The position numbers and the translations under genes are program-made. From the NCBI GenBank assembly GCA_002059205.1, contig MVCQ01000155.1, positions 1-11,004 of the forward strand: a stretch of DNA of 11,004 nucleotides, given 5' to 3'. Shown here in pieces: positions 1 through 7,750 of this stretch; the stretch's first letter is position 1, and every line of letters begins with the position of its first letter. Source of the stretch: Candidatus Latescibacteria bacterium 4484_107. Its GTDB lineage: Bacteria > Latescibacterota > 4484-107. Under the pieces are notes generated by a model that was not told the DNA's origin, ran no database searches, and saw nothing but the letters and a program-made list of their open reading frames with translations.

Positions 1-104
1 TACAGTCCCTTCAGGGAGTTTATGATATTCCCAGTGCCAGCTTTAGCTCGGCCTTCCACATGAGACCTCGACAATTTGCAGTTAGCAATTAATAATTCAC
101 AATT
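1..104. repeat. 104-bp direct repeat, copy A (truncated by window edge)
   Basis: Positions 1-104 are identical, base for base, to 204-307. The right part (71-104, continuing to 112) is a 7-bp-period array with words such as ACAATTT, GCAGTTA and GCAATTA. The left part holds a short hairpin (arms TCCCT/AGGGA) and the right arm of the inverted repeat that is complete around copy B. The repeat probably continues left of the window, so its true unit could be the full 203 bp. Confidence 0.95.
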
Positions 105-149
105 TACAATTAAGTGCTCCTTATCAAAAGTTTTAGTCGCTCCGAAAAA

Positions 150-256
150 GCCGGAGTAAACTCGGCACTGGCAAATGCAAAAAGCCTCTGAAGAGGCTGA
201 AGGTACAGTCCCTTCAGGGAGTTTATGATATTCCCAGTGCCAGCTTTAGCTCGGCC
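150..256. repeat. Hairpin-rich inverted-repeat element (MITE/REP-like)
   Basis: The outer arms are near-inverted: GGCACTGG at 164-171 pairs with CCAGTGCC at 234-241, and pairing continues imperfectly outward to about 150 and 256. Inside are three stems. Stem 183-189/192-198 is AGCCTCT with AGAGGCT. Stem 197-203/211-217 is CTGAAGG with CCTTCAG. Stem 209-213/216-220 is TCCCT with AGGGA. The second stem shares bases with both of the others, so they are mutually exclusive. The nested-hairpin layout resembles REP/BIME or IS200/IS605-end structures; no transposase is present in the window, so any mobility is inference. Confidence 0.6.
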
Positions 257-307
257 TTCCACATGAGACCTCGACAATTTGCAGTTAGCAATTAATAATT
301 CACAATT
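204..307. repeat. 104-bp direct repeat, copy B
   Basis: Perfect second copy of 1-104; identity stops at 308 (C, against T at 105). The two copies are separated by 99 bp, giving a period of 203 bp. The end of the copy (274-307) is a heptad array whose last word is ACAATT. No coding frame of plausible composition crosses the repeat, so it is better read as a non-coding element than as duplicated gene fragments. Confidence 0.95.
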
Positions 308-415
308 CCCCAGCGAAGTTCTGACAAGAAGCAATTAGCCATAGATGAACAAAAACGACAAAAGGGGATGATCTCAGGATTGTTTGTTTGCTTTAGTCGC
401 TGAGAGGACCATTTC

Positions 416-436
416 GAATTGTGAATTGTGAATGCT
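416..436. repeat. Heptad array 1 (GAATTGT words) downstream of creatininase gene
   Basis: Three consecutive 7-bp words, GAATTGT twice and then GAATGCT. The sequence AATTGTGAAT (418-427) is the exact reverse complement of ATTCACAATT at the end of both 104-bp repeats (95-104, 298-307), so the two sets could pair. The array lies 21 bp beyond the stop codon of the creatininase gene, on its 3' side. Confidence 0.7.
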
Positions 437-457
437 TAATCTTTAACGAACACAGGG

Positions 458-1246
458 TTATCCATCTTCAGAAACCGTCCAATATTCTTTCGCGAACGCA
501 ACGCCCTCCTTCAAAATCGCCTCCATAATCGCCTTACCGGTTTCGGCTGTGGCCATCGTGGGATCACCGTAGATCCCGGTGCGGCTCTTCTGAATGCCCC
601 AGGTGGACCAAAACACCTTCTGAGATCCCGTAAAATTGTCCCCGGCCACAAAATCGGAATGATAGCGCATAACGTCCTCCCGGGTGACCTGAGACATGTC
701 CACCGGCTCCCCAAGATGGAGCATCAGCGCGGTCTCCCATTCGCCTCCGTGAATGCTTCCGCCCCGCTCGGATTTCCGCACCTCGTCGTAGCCTTTCGCA
801 CTGAGGGTAGCGGGCGAGAACATGGCCATATACACGCCGCAATCATCGGAGATCCTTCGGACCACCACGCGCAGAATCCCCGTGTGATGTCCGTGGCAAT
901 TGAGCAGGATGATCTTTCGGAATCCCATCTGCACGAGCGAGGCGCAGACGTCGTAGATAAGATCCGTCAGGACCTGAGGACGCACCCGCATCGTGCCCGG
1001 CCAGCGCGCCATTTCCTTCGTCGAATAGCCGGTCCAGAGGGTGGGCATCACCAAGGTCGGCACGCCTTCGTCCGTCAGCGACTCAGCCAGTGCTTTGCCC
1101 ACCGCCGAGGCGATGGTCGCATCCGTGGAAACGGGAAGATGCCTGCCGTGCTCCTCCACCTGTCCGATGGGGAGAAAAATCAACGTGTTCGCTTCAACCG
1201 CTCGCTGCAACTGCGGCCAGGTCTGATCCGCAAAATTGATAGACAT
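458..1246 (-). CDS. Creatininase-family amidohydrolase
   Basis: A 262-residue protein, the usual length of the creatininase family (PF02633), whose members are metal-dependent cyclic-amide or amide hydrolases, including creatinine amidohydrolase and enzymes of riboflavin/F420 and mycofactocin metabolism. The N-terminal signature GQVEEHGRHLPVSTDA (28-43) supplies the expected metal ligands E31, H33 and D42. NCHGHH (116-121) replaces the common NGHGGN, and HGGEWETALML (166-176) holds the ligand E169. The C-terminal GDPTMATAETG (227-237) is also typical. There is no signal peptide, so it is probably cytoplasmic. The ATG at 1246 has a good Shine-Dalgarno sequence (AAGGAG, 1253-1258) six bases upstream. 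It lies downstream of the GH38 gene and may be the last gene of that transcript. The substrate cannot be read from sequence; a sugar-derived lactam or amide is a guess from context. Confidence 0.9.
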   Translation of the reverse strand: MSINFADQTWPQLQRAVEANTLIFLPIGQVEEHGRHLPVSTDATIASAVGKALAESLTDEGVPTLVMPTLWTGYSTKEMARWPGTMRVRPQVLTDLIYDVCASLVQMGFRKIILLNCHGHHTGILRVVVRRISDDCGVYMAMFSPATLSAKGYDEVRKSERGGSIHGGEWETALMLHLGEPVDMSQVTREDVMRYHSDFVAGDNFTGSQKVFWSTWGIQKSRTGIYGDPTMATAETGKAIMEAILKEGVAFAKEYWTVSEDG

Positions 1247-1268
1247 GGGAGTCTCCTTATCTCATTTC

Positions 1269-1354
1269 GGATTTCGGATTTCGGATTGCGGATTGAAAAC
1301 CCACCCTTCGATTGGCGATTGCGGATTTTTTCGCAATCACCGATTAACCAATCA
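1269..1354. repeat. Heptad array 2 (GGATTTC/CGATTGC words), overlaps GH38 stop
   Basis: Four in-phase words run from 1269 to 1296 (GGATTTC twice, GGATTGC, GGATTGA). A second block starts at 1309 (CGATTGG, CGATTGC, GGATTTT) and is followed by partly inverted words (CAATCAC 1334-1340, CGATTAA 1341-1347, CCAATCA 1348-1354). GATTGCG at 1317-1323 and CGCAATC at 1332-1338 form a perfect 7-bp stem. The word CGATTAA contains the TAA stop codon (complement of 1344-1346) of the upstream glycosidase gene. Confidence 0.85.
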
Positions 1355-3800
1355 CCACTCGCAACGTGACAATCTTCCAGGCGCCTACAGGAACATGTAT
1401 TTGATGGTGCTTAAGTTCTACATATTGTGCATCCCCGACCGTTTTGCCCGAGAAGTCTGTTATGTTTACTTCCGAAGGAACGTGAGCTGTTTCTATGACC
1501 GCGGTGACGGGCTTGCCGGCAGTCTCATAAAGACGAAGCTCCCACGCTCCCTCACGAACCATTCGCGCACTGGAAAGCACCACATTTTCAGGGCTTACGG
1601 ATATGAATGATTGCAGGGAAGAAAGCGCGTCGGTATGTTCGCAGGCTTTTGTCGCGACGTGGCTCATAAGCGGGTTGTGAAATTCCAGCGCATCCCTGTA
1701 GGCAGCTGCCTGTCGCCAGTCCCCCTCGTGTGGGACAACGGCGCACCTGAATGTGTGGATGCCGAGGCCGTACATGTAATCCGTTCCCACACCGCCTGCC
1801 GTCGAATTTGTCGAACGCGCTCTCAGGAGGGTAAACTCCAGTGTGCGCGTGTCAGGATCAAGCTCATACCCAGTGTACGCCCCGTGCGGACAGATAAACG
1901 TGTACCCGTACTCATCGGACGAGTAGTCCGTCCAACGGGAGGCGTAAGTTCCGTTTTTGTATCCTGTTACAAAAAATTCTTCGCGGAAAAGCTCTTTTTC
2001 GTACTCCTTCCGGACTTCAGCCCCGAAGGGTATTCCTGCTGTCAATTCCCCCTCGAAGTCACAAGGCATGGCAAAGCGATATACGCCGTCTGTCTTGTCG
2101 CGTGCATGGATGGTAATCCCGAAGTCAATACGGCGGCTGCCCGGCTGCAAACATACGCTCCGATGCACCTCTGTCCTTCCAATGGTCCCGCTTGTCTCTA
2201 ACACACAGCGGACAGCGCCGTTACAAGACCGTGTAGTGCGATGGTCCCATCGGCAACGCTGAGCGTCCCCGAAAGGCCCGAGCATGACCCAGCCATTTTC
2301 GGCTTCAGGCGGGAAAGCGGATCGAAACACAACGGCTCCGATTCCGCCTTTTGCGCTGTCCCCCAGGGTTCGATGCGTTTTCTTGTCCAATATGAGAAGG
2401 CTTCCCTGCTCATCTGTGGCAATCCGGTAACATTCATTCTCAATACTGTTTGACCCGTCAGCCCACGTTGGGATCTGAGGCGGATGATCGGCAGGACAAA
2501 GATAAAACGTCTTGTACCCGACGGAAGGCACCTCTCCGGCCATAAATCGCACTTTATTTTCGTCCCCATACTCACAGGGCACAACACGGCCGCTTTGATC
2601 CTTGATCTGATAGTTGCCTTCGGGCACATCAAGCCTCACCACGTCCGACCGCTTCCATCCTAACCGGTTCGCAACGATAACGGCACGGCCTGTGCTGTTA
2701 TCCCATTGCGCATGTTCGGCAAGGCGATTCAGCAGACACGCAGCATACTCCCGCGCCTTCTTCTGTGTTCTCGTAATAAGGTCTGAACGCTCCTCGAAAT
2801 CCTCGGCAAAGACGTGCAGCAAGGCATGGCCTGTGTTCTCGAGCAGGTCAACCCAGAGTCCCTCGATTTTGTCCCCGTCATAGCCGACAGATACGCCGGA
2901 AGTCATCAGCTCCAGGCTCTCACACAGCAGTAACAGGTCCTCTATCTGGTTATTCCTGAAATACAGATTGTGCACGCCCTGCAATCCTGCGGTGCTAAAC
3001 ACGGACAGGGAATCGAGAACGGGGCCTGCATCGCTGAGTTTATCCCTATATTTTTCCACGGCTTCAAAGTAGGCGGTGACGGTGCTGATTTTTTTCTTTC
3101 GTCCGTCCCAGGCACGCGCTTCCCGGGCAAGTGCTTCATCGGGGATCGAATCGTCCCCACCCAGCATCACGCGCTCAACCGGCGGACGATAGAGACGCGC
3201 ACAGGCAGGAGTAATCCCTGCCCGATCATGCGAAATGCCATACCCATTCCTTGAGCTTATGATCGTGGAGCCATCCAGACCAACCCAGTTAAATACTACC
3301 TGCCGGCCCTGGGGTCTGGTAAACATATAGTAGGAATACCCGGCCAGCCTGCATATCTGGGGCATCTGCGAGCATCCGGGCATGAGATCCACCGCGTTAT
3401 ACACCTTCTGCTCATACTCAGGCGCCAGATTCTTGAAATATGCCCGGCCCATCGCCATATTGCGTATAATGGTCTCCGGATAGACTTCGCTGATGCGCGG
3501 ATTGCTCAAAGCGCACACCACCTCCAACCGTCCTTCTCCAAGCCTGAGCTTCAGTTCATCAATCAGGTGCGCATCGTGTTCCCCGGCCCATTTAAGGAAG
3601 GGATCGAGCTGCTGTAACTTTGTTTCCAGTTGAAAGATATAATGCGGATGTCTGCGCATGATATCGAGTACGGTCCTGAGCACCTGGATATAACGCTCCT
3701 CATGCCAGGCCCTGGAATGCGTCCACGCAAAATCCTGGTGGCTGGTGATCGTATAGAATTGGGTGCATTCCGGCCCTTCCGTCTCATGCTGAGTGTTCAT
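1344..3800 (-). CDS. Glycoside hydrolase family 38 (alpha-mannosidase-like)
   Basis: An 818-residue protein with GH38 architecture; the family are Zn-dependent retaining alpha-mannosidases. The N-terminal catalytic domain (about 13-250) begins with SHQDFAW (20-26), where H21 and D23 match the Zn ligands of the usual HxD motif. VDLMPGCSQMPQI (137-149) aligns with the W-x-x-D-x-FG...LPQ motif and offers D138 as nucleophile, although the FG is replaced. The middle domain is about 250-350 (GLQGVHNLYFRNNQIEDL, 272-289). The beta-rich C-terminal domain is clear at NSIENECYRI (451-460) and LLILDKKTHRTLG (468-480). No signal peptide, so it is likely intracellular, acting on imported oligosaccharides. 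The ATG at 3800 has AGGAG (3807-3811) six bases upstream. The last codons (VVIG-stop) lie in heptad array 2, so the array supplies the end of the protein. Linkage specificity is uncertain because the catalytic motif is divergent. Confidence 0.85.
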   Translation of the reverse strand: MNTQHETEGPECTQFYTITSHQDFAWTHSRAWHEERYIQVLRTVLDIMRRHPHYIFQLETKLQQLDPFLKWAGEHDAHLIDELKLRLGEGRLEVVCALSNPRISEVYPETIIRNMAMGRAYFKNLAPEYEQKVYNAVDLMPGCSQMPQICRLAGYSYYMFTRPQGRQVVFNWVGLDGSTIISSRNGYGISHDRAGITPACARLYRPPVERVMLGGDDSIPDEALAREARAWDGRKKKISTVTAYFEAVEKYRDKLSDAGPVLDSLSVFSTAGLQGVHNLYFRNNQIEDLLLLCESLELMTSGVSVGYDGDKIEGLWVDLLENTGHALLHVFAEDFEERSDLITRTQKKAREYAACLLNRLAEHAQWDNSTGRAVIVANRLGWKRSDVVRLDVPEGNYQIKDQSGRVVPCEYGDENKVRFMAGEVPSVGYKTFYLCPADHPPQIPTWADGSNSIENECYRIATDEQGSLLILDKKTHRTLGDSAKGGIGAVVFRSAFPPEAENGWVMLGPFGDAQRCRWDHRTTRSCNGAVRCVLETSGTIGRTEVHRSVCLQPGSRRIDFGITIHARDKTDGVYRFAMPCDFEGELTAGIPFGAEVRKEYEKELFREEFFVTGYKNGTYASRWTDYSSDEYGYTFICPHGAYTGYELDPDTRTLEFTLLRARSTNSTAGGVGTDYMYGLGIHTFRCAVVPHEGDWRQAAAYRDALEFHNPLMSHVATKACEHTDALSSLQSFISVSPENVVLSSARMVREGAWELRLYETAGKPVTAVIETAHVPSEVNITDFSGKTVGDAQYVELKHHQIHVPVGAWKIVTLRVVIG

Positions 3801-3823
3801 AGGGGGCTCCTGGGGATGATTTC

Positions 3824-3905
3824 GGATTTCGGATTGAAAACCCAGTCGGATTTCGGATTGGGGCGCGGGAGGTCAATCCGCAATCCCCAATCCGCAATCC
3901 GAAAT
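3824..3905. repeat. Heptad array 3, inverted pair, encodes end of dehydrogenase
   Basis: Forward words GGATTTC and GGATTGA (3824-3837) and GGATTTC, GGATTGG (3848-3861) are followed after 12 bp by the inverted words CAATCCG, CAATCCC, CAATCCG, CAATCCG (3874-3901). The two halves can form a long imperfect hairpin (ATTTCGGATTG pairs with CAATCCGAAAT). The array lies between the GH38 start and the end of the broken dehydrogenase gene, and is read through as the last ten or so residues of the latter. Confidence 0.9.
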
Positions 3906-4779
3906 TAAAGGAAGTTCCACCCACCCCCCCAGTTCCGCCGAACGATACGCGGCCTCCATCGCCTCCTGCACCCGAATGCCGTCCTCGAGACCGGGGGAGC
4001 AGGGACGATCTTCCACGATGTTCGTGAGAAAGCTGTGCAGGCTGGCCATGTGATAGCGCGTCCAGCCGATGGCGAATTTGGGGCCGGGGAATCCCGCGGG
4101 TTTGGGGTACCGCTGCACGGTCTCGATTTTTTTGAAGCCCCGTGTGCCTCCTATGGGATCTCCGGAATCTCTCATATCGTACGCCTCCAAATAGTTGGGA
4201 TCCATCAGATTGAACCGCAACGCGCCCTGATCTCCGTGAATCTCTATCCGTAGCTCATCGTTCGCCCCCGTGGCTACTCTGGACGCTTCCAACGTGCCGA
4301 GTGCCCCGTTTTTCATCTTCAGCACCAACAGACTCAGCCTCGACCAACTGTTTGGCCCGCATCATCGCGGGGATGAAGCGATACATAAAAACCACCTGCG
4401 CCTTCGCCGGAGCCTTCTTTGCCGCCTCGAGAATCTGACGCGCCTCGGTCCAATTCAACGCCAGCGGCTTCTCGCAATAAACGTGCTTCCCATGCGCAAG
4501 CGCGTGGATGACAATGTCCTTGTGCAGAAAATTCGGCGCGCAGCAGTTGATCACGTCCATGTCGTCCCGCTCCACCAATTCACGCCAATCCGTGGTCCAG
4601 GACTCGTATCCCGCCTGAGCCACCGCCCTGCGGCAGCTCTCCTCGTGACCGGAAGCGACGCCCGCAAGCTCAATTTTGCACGGCGGAGGATCGTAATACA
4701 TCGGGATCCCCTGATAAGCCACGGTATGCACCCGCCCGATAAATCCATAGCCGATTAAGCCGACACGCACTGTTTTCAT
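3873..4779 (-). pseudogene. Gfo/Idh/MocA-family dehydrogenase, internal deletion plus frameshift
   Basis: The N-terminal half (4779 down to about 4333) has a start with good SD (GAGGAG), a Rossmann nucleotide-binding site GLIGYGFIG (7-15) and the family motif CEKPLALN (102-109, catalytic-type K104). It then leaves the homologous frame after KQLVEAE (143-149). The homologous sequence resumes in another frame at about 4330 with KMKNGALGTLEASR and continues to the stop at 3873. The joined gene codes for about 302 residues, whereas the family is usually 340-400. The missing block is the centre of the protein, which normally holds the D-x-G-x-H-x-x-D region with the catalytic histidine, so a working enzyme is unlikely. 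The original C-terminus is also altered: after VELPL the last residues (ISDCGLGIAD) are translated heptad array. Sequencing or assembly error is the main alternative. Confidence 0.85.
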
Positions 4780-4809
4780 TCCGCACTCCTCTGAGATTGA
4801 TGGGCTGTA

Positions 4810-4899
4810 AGCTTTCAGCGTTCAGCTCTCAGCGTTCAGAAAAAACCATGCATCGAAAGCCGACGGCTGATCGCTGATGGCTGAATGCTCACAATGCGT
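4810..4899. repeat. Heptad array 4 (AGCGTTC / CGCTGAT words)
   Basis: Left block 4810-4837 has four exact 7-bp steps (AGCTTTC, AGCGTTC, AGCTCTC, AGCGTTC). Right block 4865-4899 (GGCTGAT, CGCTGAT, GGCTGAA, TGCTCAC, AATGCGT) is its approximate reverse complement, separated by about 27 bp, so a hairpin is possible. The right block ends exactly where the TGA stop of the aminotransferase gene begins (complement of 4900-4902). This fills almost the whole gap between the aminotransferase and the broken dehydrogenase. Confidence 0.9.
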
Positions 4900-6249
4900 T
4901 CACAAAAGCTCCCGTTCGGTCTCGTCAATGGCTTCCTCAAGAATCTCCACCCCTTTGGCCGCCACCTCCTCCGGCATCGTAAAGGGCGGCGACATCCTCA
5001 GAATATGCCCGGCCGGAATCCAGGCCAGCCCCTTCCGAAAAGCCTTCTGATAGACCATTTTACCGGCCTCGTCGAACGGCTCTTTGGTGTCCCGATCCTT
5101 GACCAGTTCCACGCCGAACAGACAGCCTTTTCCGCGCACATCACCGATGATGGGATGGCGTTCCATCATCTCCCCCAGTTTCCGAAGGATGAACTCCCCC
5201 AGTTGCGCGGACCTTTCCAGCAGATTTTCTTCCTCCATCACCTCGATGGTGGCCAACGCGGCGGCGCAGGCCACGGGATTGCCCCCGTAACTCGAAGAAG
5301 CGCTGATCTTCTCCAGGACATCCTTCCTGTCCTCCCGGATCGCCACGGCCGTCACCGGGTACCCGTTGCCCAGTCCCTTTCCGATGGTCATGATGTCCGG
5401 CACCACGTCGTAGTGTTCGCTGGCAAACCATTTTCCCGTTCTCCCCATGCCGGTCAGGATTTCGTCGAGAATGAGCAAGATGCCTCTCCGGTCGCAGAGT
5501 TCCCGCACTTGGGGGATAAATTCAGGCGGTGGGAAAATCGAGCCGGCCCAGCCCTGAATCGGCTCCATCACCACGGCGGCCACCCGTCCGGTGGATTCCT
5601 GCTCGATGACCTGCTCCAAAAAGTCGGCGCAATAGATCCCGCACTCCGGGTAGCGCATTTTGAAAGGACAACGATAACAGTCAGGACGAGGAGCTAAGAA
5701 AAAACCCGGAGCCCGCATGCCCTTGTCTTCACTCATCACCGCCAGACTCACCGCGCCCAGGGTCTTGCCGTGAAAATCCCGCCAGAAGGAAACGAACTCC
5801 AAGTTTCCCGTAGCGGCCCTCGCGGCCCGCAAGCCCGCCTCCACCGCGGCGGTCCCGTCGGAATAGAGTTGGATTCCGCTCAGATCGCCGGGCAAAATCT
5901 CCACGAGCTTCTCCAGCAGCTTCACCTTGATCTCGGTGGTGAAATCGTGGCAATTGACCACTGTGGCCACCTGTTGCTGAATGGCCTCGGTGATCTTGGG
6001 ATGGCAGTGGCCGCACCCCGTCACGTAGATGCCGGAGGAGAAGTCGATGTAGGTATTGCCATCCACGTCGGTGAGGGTATAGCCTTTCCCGGAAGCGAAG
6101 GCCACCGGAAACAGGCGCACCTGCGAGGAATAGCCTTTCATAACCCGATTGGCCCGATCGTGCAACGCTTTGGACTTCGGACCCGGCGGTGTCACCACGA
6201 TATGCGGCAATGAATTCGTATCAGGATAGTGCAAATTTTGATGGCGCAT
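4900..6249 (-). CDS. Class III PLP-dependent aminotransferase
   Basis: A 449-residue fold-type I aminotransferase of the class III (GabT/ornithine aminotransferase) group, which moves an amino group from an omega-amine or amino sugar to a keto acid. Seen in order: the PLP-phosphate loop SDGTAAVEAGLRAAR (130-144), the aromatic/HG site FWRDFHGKT (155-163), the LDE cofactor-ring aspartate D262 in LILDEILTGMGRTG (259-272), and the Schiff-base lysine K291 in TIGKGLGNGYP (288-298). The stretch PDCYRCPF...YPECGIYC (189-207) has four cysteines and is characteristic of GabT-like members. In the phosphate loop the usual glutamate (SGTEA) is alanine (DGTAA). There is no clear Shine-Dalgarno before the ATG at 6249 and no upstream alternative start in frame; the gene starts 42 bp after the sulfatase, so translation may depend on that operon. 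The substrate is not predictable. Confidence 0.93.
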   Translation of the reverse strand: MRHQNLHYPDTNSLPHIVVTPPGPKSKALHDRANRVMKGYSSQVRLFPVAFASGKGYTLTDVDGNTYIDFSSGIYVTGCGHCHPKITEAIQQQVATVVNCHDFTTEIKVKLLEKLVEILPGDLSGIQLYSDGTAAVEAGLRAARAATGNLEFVSFWRDFHGKTLGAVSLAVMSEDKGMRAPGFFLAPRPDCYRCPFKMRYPECGIYCADFLEQVIEQESTGRVAAVVMEPIQGWAGSIFPPPEFIPQVRELCDRRGILLILDEILTGMGRTGKWFASEHYDVVPDIMTIGKGLGNGYPVTAVAIREDRKDVLEKISASSSYGGNPVACAAALATIEVMEEENLLERSAQLGEFILRKLGEMMERHPIIGDVRGKGCLFGVELVKDRDTKEPFDEAGKMVYQKAFRKGLAWIPAGHILRMSPPFTMPEEVAAKGVEILEEAIDETERELL

Positions 6250-6291
6250 AGTCTTTGGTATAAGGGCTAACGGCGCGGATCAGGCATACTG

Positions 6292-7695
6292 TCAAGCATC
6301 GCCTGCATCCGGCCTGTCGGACACTGCTGTGTAGCCTGCGTCCCCGTAGTGTGAGTCTGCATGGGGTCCATGTCCCAACTGCGAGAGCCTCGTGCGGAAC
6401 TTCGACATGACTTCGCAATACTCCGGCATCTCCGCGACATTCCGGGTCTCGTGTGGGTCACTTTCAAGATCGAATAACACCTCGGCGATTTCCTCGCCAT
6501 AGTACTGATATTTCAGGTGATCCTGCTTGATCATCACATGCGATTTTCCCAACTGAGACACCGATTCGTTGTCCCAGCCAGACACAGTCCCCCGCAACAA
6601 GGGAACCAGACTGCGGCTGTCGAGACCGTCGGGAATCTGGAGGCCAGCCAGATCGCACAGCGTTGAGAAGAGATCGCAGAGATTGACGTTTTCATCGACA
6701 ACGCGTCCCCCCTCAAATCCCGAAGGCCATCGAATGATCAGCGGTACACGAACACTGCCTTCATAGAAACGGGTCTTTTCCCATATACCGTGTTCGCCAA
6801 GCATCTCTCCATGGTCAGATGTATACACAATGATCCACTCGTCCAGGTTTTCACCCAGCGATTCCAATCGCTCCAGAATCTGTCCAAAGTAGGCGTCCAC
6901 AGTGTCGATCATTCCGTAATATGCGGCAGTCGCTCTGCGTATTGCTTCCTCGGAAACGTTAACGGGCTTGTTCTGTTGGCTGAGGCTCAGCACGGGATGA
7001 GCACAAGGCTCTTCGCGATAGATGGGCACGCGCTCCAGGTAGTACTCAAATCGCTCCCTGTCCGTGAAGAACGGATAGTGCGGCTGTATAAGGCTGAGTT
7101 TGAACAGCAAGGGACGATGGGATTGTGGACGAAGGTAGAGCGGGTCCTCGAAGTATCGTTCCAAGTAGTCAAGACTCGCAGCCACAGCTCTGCGGTCAAA
7201 CTTCTGACAGGGCCCGTCCTCAGGACGGGCCTCCTCAATTTCACGTTGGTTGGACCACTTGCCCGTTCCGGCTGCCGGCTTGTAACGGGCGAATTCCTCC
7301 TCGATCCGGTCTTCTATATACTCATCGCTGATCTCCGCATCAGGAGCGATACGTGTGCGCCATCCCTGCATCTGGTCCGGCCCCAGGTGATGAAGCTTGC
7401 CACTGCACACCGTATTGTAGGCATATCGTGAGAACTCTCGTGCAAACGTGCGATAGCCGGGCTTCAGATCGACCCACCCCTCGCAATCGCAGGTCTTCGG
7501 TAATTGCCCTGCCGTCATGCACTGGCGGGCCGGAACACAGATCGGGGAGGGAGTGTAGGCGTTTCGGAATACTACACCAGTCCGAGCAAGTTGATCAAGG
7601 ACAGGCGTTCGAACTACCGAGTTACCTTCGTAGCCGGTCACGTCAGCACGGTGCTGATCACTCATCAGGAAAAGAATGTTTGGTCTCGTCTTCAT
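6292..7695 (-). CDS. Type I (formylglycine) sulfatase, choline-sulfatase-like
   Basis: A 467-residue alkaline-phosphatase-superfamily sulfatase that would hydrolyse sulfate esters. The activation motif C-x-P-x-R is present as CVPAR (C53-R57); C53 would need conversion to formylglycine by an FGE or anSME enzyme, not seen here. Metal-site residues are visible at SDQH (12-15) and YTSDHGEMLGEHG (291-303, D294/H295), and K307 follows. In the N-terminal metal site the second Asp is Gln14, as in cytoplasmic choline-sulfatase or phosphonate-monoesterase-like members. There is no signal peptide, which is unusual for glycan sulfatases of marine degraders and suggests an intracellular substrate. The start at 7695 has GGAG nearby upstream (7703-7706). 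It is likely co-transcribed with the aminotransferase. A perfect palindrome lies in the coding region at codons 155-162. Confidence 0.93.
   Translation of the reverse strand: MKTRPNILFLMSDQHRADVTGYEGNSVVRTPVLDQLARTGVVFRNAYTPSPICVPARQCMTAGQLPKTCDCEGWVDLKPGYRTFAREFSRYAYNTVCSGKLHHLGPDQMQGWRTRIAPDAEISDEYIEDRIEEEFARYKPAAGTGKWSNQREIEEARPEDGPCQKFDRRAVAASLDYLERYFEDPLYLRPQSHRPLLFKLSLIQPHYPFFTDRERFEYYLERVPIYREEPCAHPVLSLSQQNKPVNVSEEAIRRATAAYYGMIDTVDAYFGQILERLESLGENLDEWIIVYTSDHGEMLGEHGIWEKTRFYEGSVRVPLIIRWPSGFEGGRVVDENVNLCDLFSTLCDLAGLQIPDGLDSRSLVPLLRGTVSGWDNESVSQLGKSHVMIKQDHLKYQYYGEEIAEVLFDLESDPHETRNVAEMPEYCEVMSKFRTRLSQLGHGPHADSHYGDAGYTAVSDRPDAGDA
7211..7231. repeat. Perfect 21-bp palindrome inside the sulfatase gene
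   Basis: Arms GGCCCGTCCT (7211-7220) and AGGACGGGCC (7222-7231) flank a single base, with no mismatch. On the coding strand it reads as residues ARPEDGP (156-162), in a loop-like, poorly conserved part of the sulfatase between the KW region and the conserved long helix. It could be a short mobile palindrome tolerated in frame, or a transcript hairpin. Confidence 0.75.
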
Positions 7696-7750
7696 CTCCC
7701 TTTCTCCAACGCTTGAACCAACGGTTTTGGAAAATCATGCCGAAAGCACG

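Noticed and set aside
183..220. Intrinsic terminator in the left repeat
   Set aside because: The stems are good but no T-run follows on either strand, and no gene ends nearby in the right orientation.
659..1369. Long plus-strand open frame of 236 codons opposite the creatininase gene
   Set aside because: It is antisense to a protein with clear family motifs and has His/Arg-rich, low-plausibility composition; its tail is translated heptad repeat.
2198..2632. Minus-strand frame of 144 codons within the GH38 gene
   Set aside because: It is out of frame with the continuous 818-residue glycosidase, which has no interruption there.
1269..4899. CRISPR array
   Set aside because: The repeats are 7 bp, contiguous and variable, with no spacers of uniform length and no cas genes.
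4885..5697. Plus-strand open frame of 270 codons
   Set aside because: It is opposite the well-supported aminotransferase and shows no recognisable motif; it is a by-product of GC-rich codon use.
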